Part shown: piece after piece, positions 61,133 through 64,000 of the stretch | How the letters are laid out: every line of letters starts with the position of its first letter | Numbering within the stretch: the stretch's first letter is position 1 | Assembly (NCBI GenBank): GCA_014803435.1 | Contig: JACYFD010000003.1 | Span: 386,159-450,158, forward strand | Direction of reading: 5' to 3' | Length of the DNA: 64,000 bases | Source: Cellulosimicrobium terreum | GTDB taxonomy: Bacteria > Actinomycetota > Actinomycetes > Actinomycetales > Cellulomonadaceae | Made by a program: the position numbers and the translations under genes | Notes under the pieces: generated by a model | What the model was told of the DNA's origin: nothing | The model's input: the letters and a program-made list of their open reading frames with translations, nothing else | Database searches by the model: none

Positions 61133-63166
61133 CTACGTGCAGGTCACCGCGTCGAACGGCACGGTCGTCGACCACGTCGCCGCACCGTCGTCCGGCGCCA
61201 GGACGTCGACGGTCACCGTGCCCGCCCCGGTCTCGATCTGGCGGGTGGGGAACGACTGGTAGGCGCTGCGACCTGGTGCGACGTCGTCGAACGTCCGCTC
61301 GCCCACGGGCGTGGAGAGACGGATCGCGGCCGGTGCGTCATCGTCGTTGCGGGCCGTGGCCGCGACGTAGGCGCGGCCGGCGAGGCACCGGGACTCCACC
61401 CGGACGTCGACGGCGGGCTCGTCGTCCGCGCACGCGGCGAGCTGGTCGGCGTCCGGGGTGAGGCGGAACCAGTCGAAGTCCGCGCTGATCTCCGGTGTGC
61501 CCGCGCCACCGCGGTAGGCGAACGGACCCACCCCGACGGGCGACAGGTCGGCGGTCGGCGCCGAGCGGCCGAGGTTGACGAACGTCGCCCCGTCCAGGCT
61601 GTACGAGGCCGTGAGCGACGTCCCGTGGTTGGTCATGCGCAGCCAGACGTCCTCGCCCATGTCCTGCGGCGCGAGCGCGCTGTCCTCCATGGTCCAGGTG
61701 TTGCTGCGGTCCACGCCGTCGTGCCGCCAGATGAACGTGAACTGCTTGCCGCCGGCCGCGAAGGAGTAGCCGACGCGCGCCGAGCTCGCGTCGTCCTGGT
61801 AGGCGATGAGCCCCGCCTGCTGGTAGTTGAGGACGGGGTCGAGCGTCAGCCTCGTCGTCATCTCCCACGTGCCGGCCGGAGCCTGCTGCAGCACGAGCGG
61901 GGCGGACGTGGAGTTGCCGGTGTAGGTCGGGACGTGGAGCGTGCCGCCGGAGACGGTGTCCCGTCGGAGGGTGCCGCGCACGACGTGCGCCCACCGCGCC
62001 GGGTCCAGGCTCTCCCCGTCGAACCCGTCGGAGCCCGGAGCCGGGCACTGCGCGTACATGGGGTCCTGCGGGTGCTGGTTGAGCGGGTCCCGGACGCCGT
62101 CCGGGTCGAGCACGGCGTGCGCGATCGTCGTGTGCGACCGCTCCCCGTACTCGTAGAACAGGTGCGTCTCGCCGTCGGCCGTGACGATCTGCGGGGACGC
62201 GGAGCGGCCCGCCTCCGGCGGGGCGGGTGCGGGGACGTAGAGCGGCTGCGGGTCACCGGTCGCGGTCAGCTGCGGGTCGATCGTGCGCGCGAAGATCGTG
62301 CCGACCGTCGAGCCGTAGACGATGTAGTGCTGCCCGCCCCACTCCCACAGGTCCGCACCGGAGACGTTCGTCCCCTCGACGTCGGTCGGGTCGACGATCG
62401 GTTCCGGCTGCACCTCCCACGCGCGCCCGTCGGGCGAGAACGCGACGCCGATGTGCCGCACGTTGTTCGAGTAGTTGATCATGAAGAACATGCCGTACCG
62501 GCGCTCGGCCGTGGGCTCGGGCATCTCGAAGACGCGCCCGTACGACGTCTCCAGCGCGCTCCGTCCGGGCTGGGCCGCGTCGACCTGCTCGGTCGTGACG
62601 ACGTCCCCGCCGTAGGTGAACGTCACGCCGTCGGACGACGTCGCGTACCGGGACACGGTGTTCTCGCCGTGGAAGTACAGGTACATCCGGCCCTCGTCCG
62701 CGTTCCAGAAGGCGTCCGGCGACGAGACGTGGGAGACCGAGTAGTGGGGTTCCCACTCGTTCGCGATGACGGGGCTCTGCTCGTACTGCGTCCACGGTCC
62801 GTCGAGAGAGTCCGCGTACATCAGGTTGATCCCGCCCGGCGCGTCGTGCGGGGCGTAGTAGATGTACCACTCCCCGAGCGGGTCCTCGAGATGCTCGCCC
62901 GCGTGGAACACGGACGGGAAGATGAACTCCTTGTTCGGGTTGTGCGGAAGGGTCTCGTCGTACGGGTCGACGATCTGCCCCGTGGACGTGAAGACCGGCA
63001 GCTCCGCTGCGGCCGTGCCGGACCCGGCCGCAGCGGACCCGGCAGCGGTCGCGCCGTCCGCCGCGGGCACGGCGAGGCTGCTCGCCAGCGCCAGGGCGGC
63101 CGCCCAGGCGAGGACGGCCCGCCGTCCGGACACCGGTGTTCGTCGGGTTCTCACAAGGGATCTCAC
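61133..63166 (-). CDS. Secreted GH43-like glycoside hydrolase with C-terminal beta-sandwich
   Basis: 677-residue extracellular protein. A twin-arginine-containing signal region (RRTPVSGRRAVLAWAAALALASSLA, about 7-32) is followed by a five-bladed beta-propeller (about 55-390) with GEWYIYYAPHDAPGG, VSSPDAFWNADEGRMYLYFHG and SGADLWEWGGQHYIVYGS, the look of GH43/GH117-type enzymes. A DUF1349-like concanavalin sandwich (about 400-565) and an uncharacterised tail (570-677) complete it. Catalytic acids are not firmly identified, so activity is a family-level guess. The GTG at 63166 is chosen because GGAGG stands 5 nt upstream; a GTG at 63208 is weaker. Preceded by LacI operator site 3. Confidence 0.75.
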   Translation of the reverse strand: MRSLVRTRRTPVSGRRAVLAWAAALALASSLAVPAADGATAAGSAAAGSGTAAAELPVFTSTGQIVDPYDETLPHNPNKEFIFPSVFHAGEHLEDPLGEWYIYYAPHDAPGGINLMYADSLDGPWTQYEQSPVIANEWEPHYSVSHVSSPDAFWNADEGRMYLYFHGENTVSRYATSSDGVTFTYGGDVVTTEQVDAAQPGRSALETSYGRVFEMPEPTAERRYGMFFMINYSNNVRHIGVAFSPDGRAWEVQPEPIVDPTDVEGTNVSGADLWEWGGQHYIVYGSTVGTIFARTIDPQLTATGDPQPLYVPAPAPPEAGRSASPQIVTADGETHLFYEYGERSHTTIAHAVLDPDGVRDPLNQHPQDPMYAQCPAPGSDGFDGESLDPARWAHVVRGTLRRDTVSGGTLHVPTYTGNSTSAPLVLQQAPAGTWEMTTRLTLDPVLNYQQAGLIAYQDDASSARVGYSFAAGGKQFTFIWRHDGVDRSNTWTMEDSALAPQDMGEDVWLRMTNHGTSLTASYSLDGATFVNLGRSAPTADLSPVGVGPFAYRGGAGTPEISADFDWFRLTPDADQLAACADDEPAVDVRVESRCLAGRAYVAATARNDDDAPAAIRLSTPVGERTFDDVAPGRSAYQSFPTRQIETGAGTVTVDVLAPDDGAATWSTTVPFDAVTCT

Positions 63167-63275
63167 AGGGACCTCCGTCGGCTCCGCACCGGTGGCGTCG
63201 TCGCGCACCGGTCACCGCGCGCACGGCGGCGGCTCGTCGCAGTGTGGCCCGACGCCCACGGCCGAGGTCAAAGGG

Positions 63276-63289
63276 ATGATGCGCATTAT
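63276..63289. promoter_or_regulatory. LacI-type operator, site 3
   Basis: ATGATGC|GCATTAT, a 14-bp palindrome with one mismatch and CG centre, placed between the divergent GH43-like and esterase genes. It matches site 1 closely, so both genes probably respond to the same LacI protein. Confidence 0.68.
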
Positions 63290-63385
63290 TACGGGCGGGG
63301 AGGACGGTGTGACGGTGCGGAACCCGCGCTTCGTGAGCACCAACGGGCGTGCGTTCGCGGTGGTCAGGCGCTGTAAGGTGCGCGC

Positions 63386-64000
63386 ATGCCGCTGTTCGAC
63401 CTGCCTCTCTCGGAGCTCGAGACGTACTCCCCCACGATCGACGAGCCCGAGGACCTGGACGCCTTCTGGTCCACGACACTGGCCGAGTCCCGCGCGGCCG
63501 GCGGGGACCTCGCCGAGACGGTGCACCTCGAACGGGTCGACGTCGGCCTCGACCTCGTCGTGGTCGACGACGTCACGTTCCCCGGGTTCGGCGGCCACCC
63601 GATCAAGGCGTGGCTCGTGCGCCCGGCCGCCGCGGCGCGCGCGGCGGAGGCGGGCGACGCCGCACCGCTGCCCGCGGTCGTCGAGTTCATCGGCTACGGC
63701 GGCGGTCGCGGGCTCGCGCACGAGCACCTGGTGTGGGCGAACGCCGGCTACGCGCACCTCGTCGTCGACACGCGCGGCCAGGGCAGCCGCTGGGGCACGG
63801 GTGGTGGGACGCCGGACCCGGTCGGGTCCGGGCCTGCCGGTCCCGGCTTCATGACCCGGGGCATCGAGGACCCGCACGACCACTACTACCGACGCGTCTT
63901 CACCGACGGCGTCCGCGCCGTCGACGCGGTCCGCTCGCTGCCCGGGATCGACCCCGCCCGCGTCGCCGTGGCCGGCGTCAGCCAGGGCGGCGGCATCGCG
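63386..64000 (+). CDS. CE7-type acetyl xylan esterase/cephalosporin deacetylase, partial
   Basis: First 205 residues of an alpha/beta-hydrolase, cut by the window end. The N-terminus LFDLPLSELETYSPTIDEPEDLDAFWSTTL is diagnostic of the AXE1 (CE7) family. The oxyanion segment VVEFIGYGGGRG and TRGQGSRW follow, and the nucleophile elbow GVSQGG (Ser at about residue 201) is just inside the edge. Family members remove acetyl groups from xylo-oligosaccharides, usually inside the cell, and no signal peptide is seen. The start ATG 63386 has only a weak ribosome site. Together with the neighbouring genes it suggests use of acetylated plant polysaccharide. Confidence 0.9.
   Translation, partial: MPLFDLPLSELETYSPTIDEPEDLDAFWSTTLAESRAAGGDLAETVHLERVDVGLDLVVVDDVTFPGFGGHPIKAWLVRPAAAARAAEAGDAAPLPAVVEFIGYGGGRGLAHEHLVWANAGYAHLVVDTRGQGSRWGTGGGTPDPVGSGPAGPGFMTRGIEDPHDHYYRRVFTDGVRAVDAVRSLPGIDPARVAVAGVSQGGGIA

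Overview
The window looks like chromosome of a high-GC Gram-positive actinobacterium, most probably a Micrococcales relative of Cellulomonas or Cellulosimicrobium. The evidence is very high G+C, frequent GTG starts with GTGA/ATGA overlaps, actinobacterial housekeeping gene order (ppx - DUF501 - ftsB-like - eno - mazG - mfd; pth - rplY; prs - glmU - tRNA-Gln), a CUT1 sugar transporter with no ATPase of its own, and secreted polysaccharide-degrading enzymes. Genus is an inference; no rRNA is present.

Layout. (1) 0.1-4.9 kb: minus-strand housekeeping block ppx, DUF501, ftsB-like, eno (with a clear terminator) and mazG. (2) 5.0-7.2 kb: secreted GH13 alpha-amylase with starch-binding modules and a palindrome over its promoter. 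(3) 7.3-8.9 kb: a small membrane protein, a TagD-like cytidylyltransferase and a low-molecular-weight tyrosine phosphatase. (4) 9.0-12.6 kb: mfd. (5) 12.8-31.8 kb: a large surface-polysaccharide locus with UDP-glucose dehydrogenase, a Wzz/BY-kinase fusion, about seven glycosyltransferases, a Wzy-like polymerase, a CDP-alcohol phosphotransferase, a methyltransferase and a 1492-residue secreted LamG/PKD protein. (6) 31.9-33.2 kb: pth and rplY. (7) 33.6-40.7 kb: second part of the polysaccharide locus (Wzx-like flippase, two glycosyltransferases), a GOLPH3/GPP34 protein and an 892-residue membrane protein of unknown function. (8) 40.7-44.3 kb: prs, glmU, tRNA-Gln and a TetR regulator. (9) 44.4-52.9 kb: two ABC-2 exporter pairs, an MFS exporter with a MarR regulator, a long TetR regulator, and an F420-reductase-like protein divergent from a MarR regulator. 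(10) 53.0-54.9 kb: an ABC-F ATPase. (11) 54.9-64.0 kb: a carbohydrate-utilisation locus with a CUT1 transporter, an FAD oxidoreductase, a LacI repressor, a GH43-like secreted enzyme and a CE7-type esterase cut by the window end.

The most interesting signal is regulatory. A heptamer TTC(A/G)CCC stands 39-40 nt (start to start) upstream of a -10-like hexamer in front of six transcription units: the TagD-like cytidylyltransferase, the first glycosyltransferase, ugd, the giant LamG/PKD protein, the 24.7-kb glycosyltransferase operon and the flippase operon. Two of these regions carry a second copy 21 bp from the first. None has a good -35 box. This suggests one activator controlling the whole scattered polysaccharide locus and tying the cytidylyltransferase (and perhaps the tyrosine phosphatase) to it. 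At the other end, three copies of a CG-centred operator around the LacI gene, the GH43-like gene and the esterase define a local catabolic regulon. The exporter region contains a 23-bp perfect inverted repeat and a family of REP-like intergenic repeats. All functions are read from sequence motifs; no searches were run.
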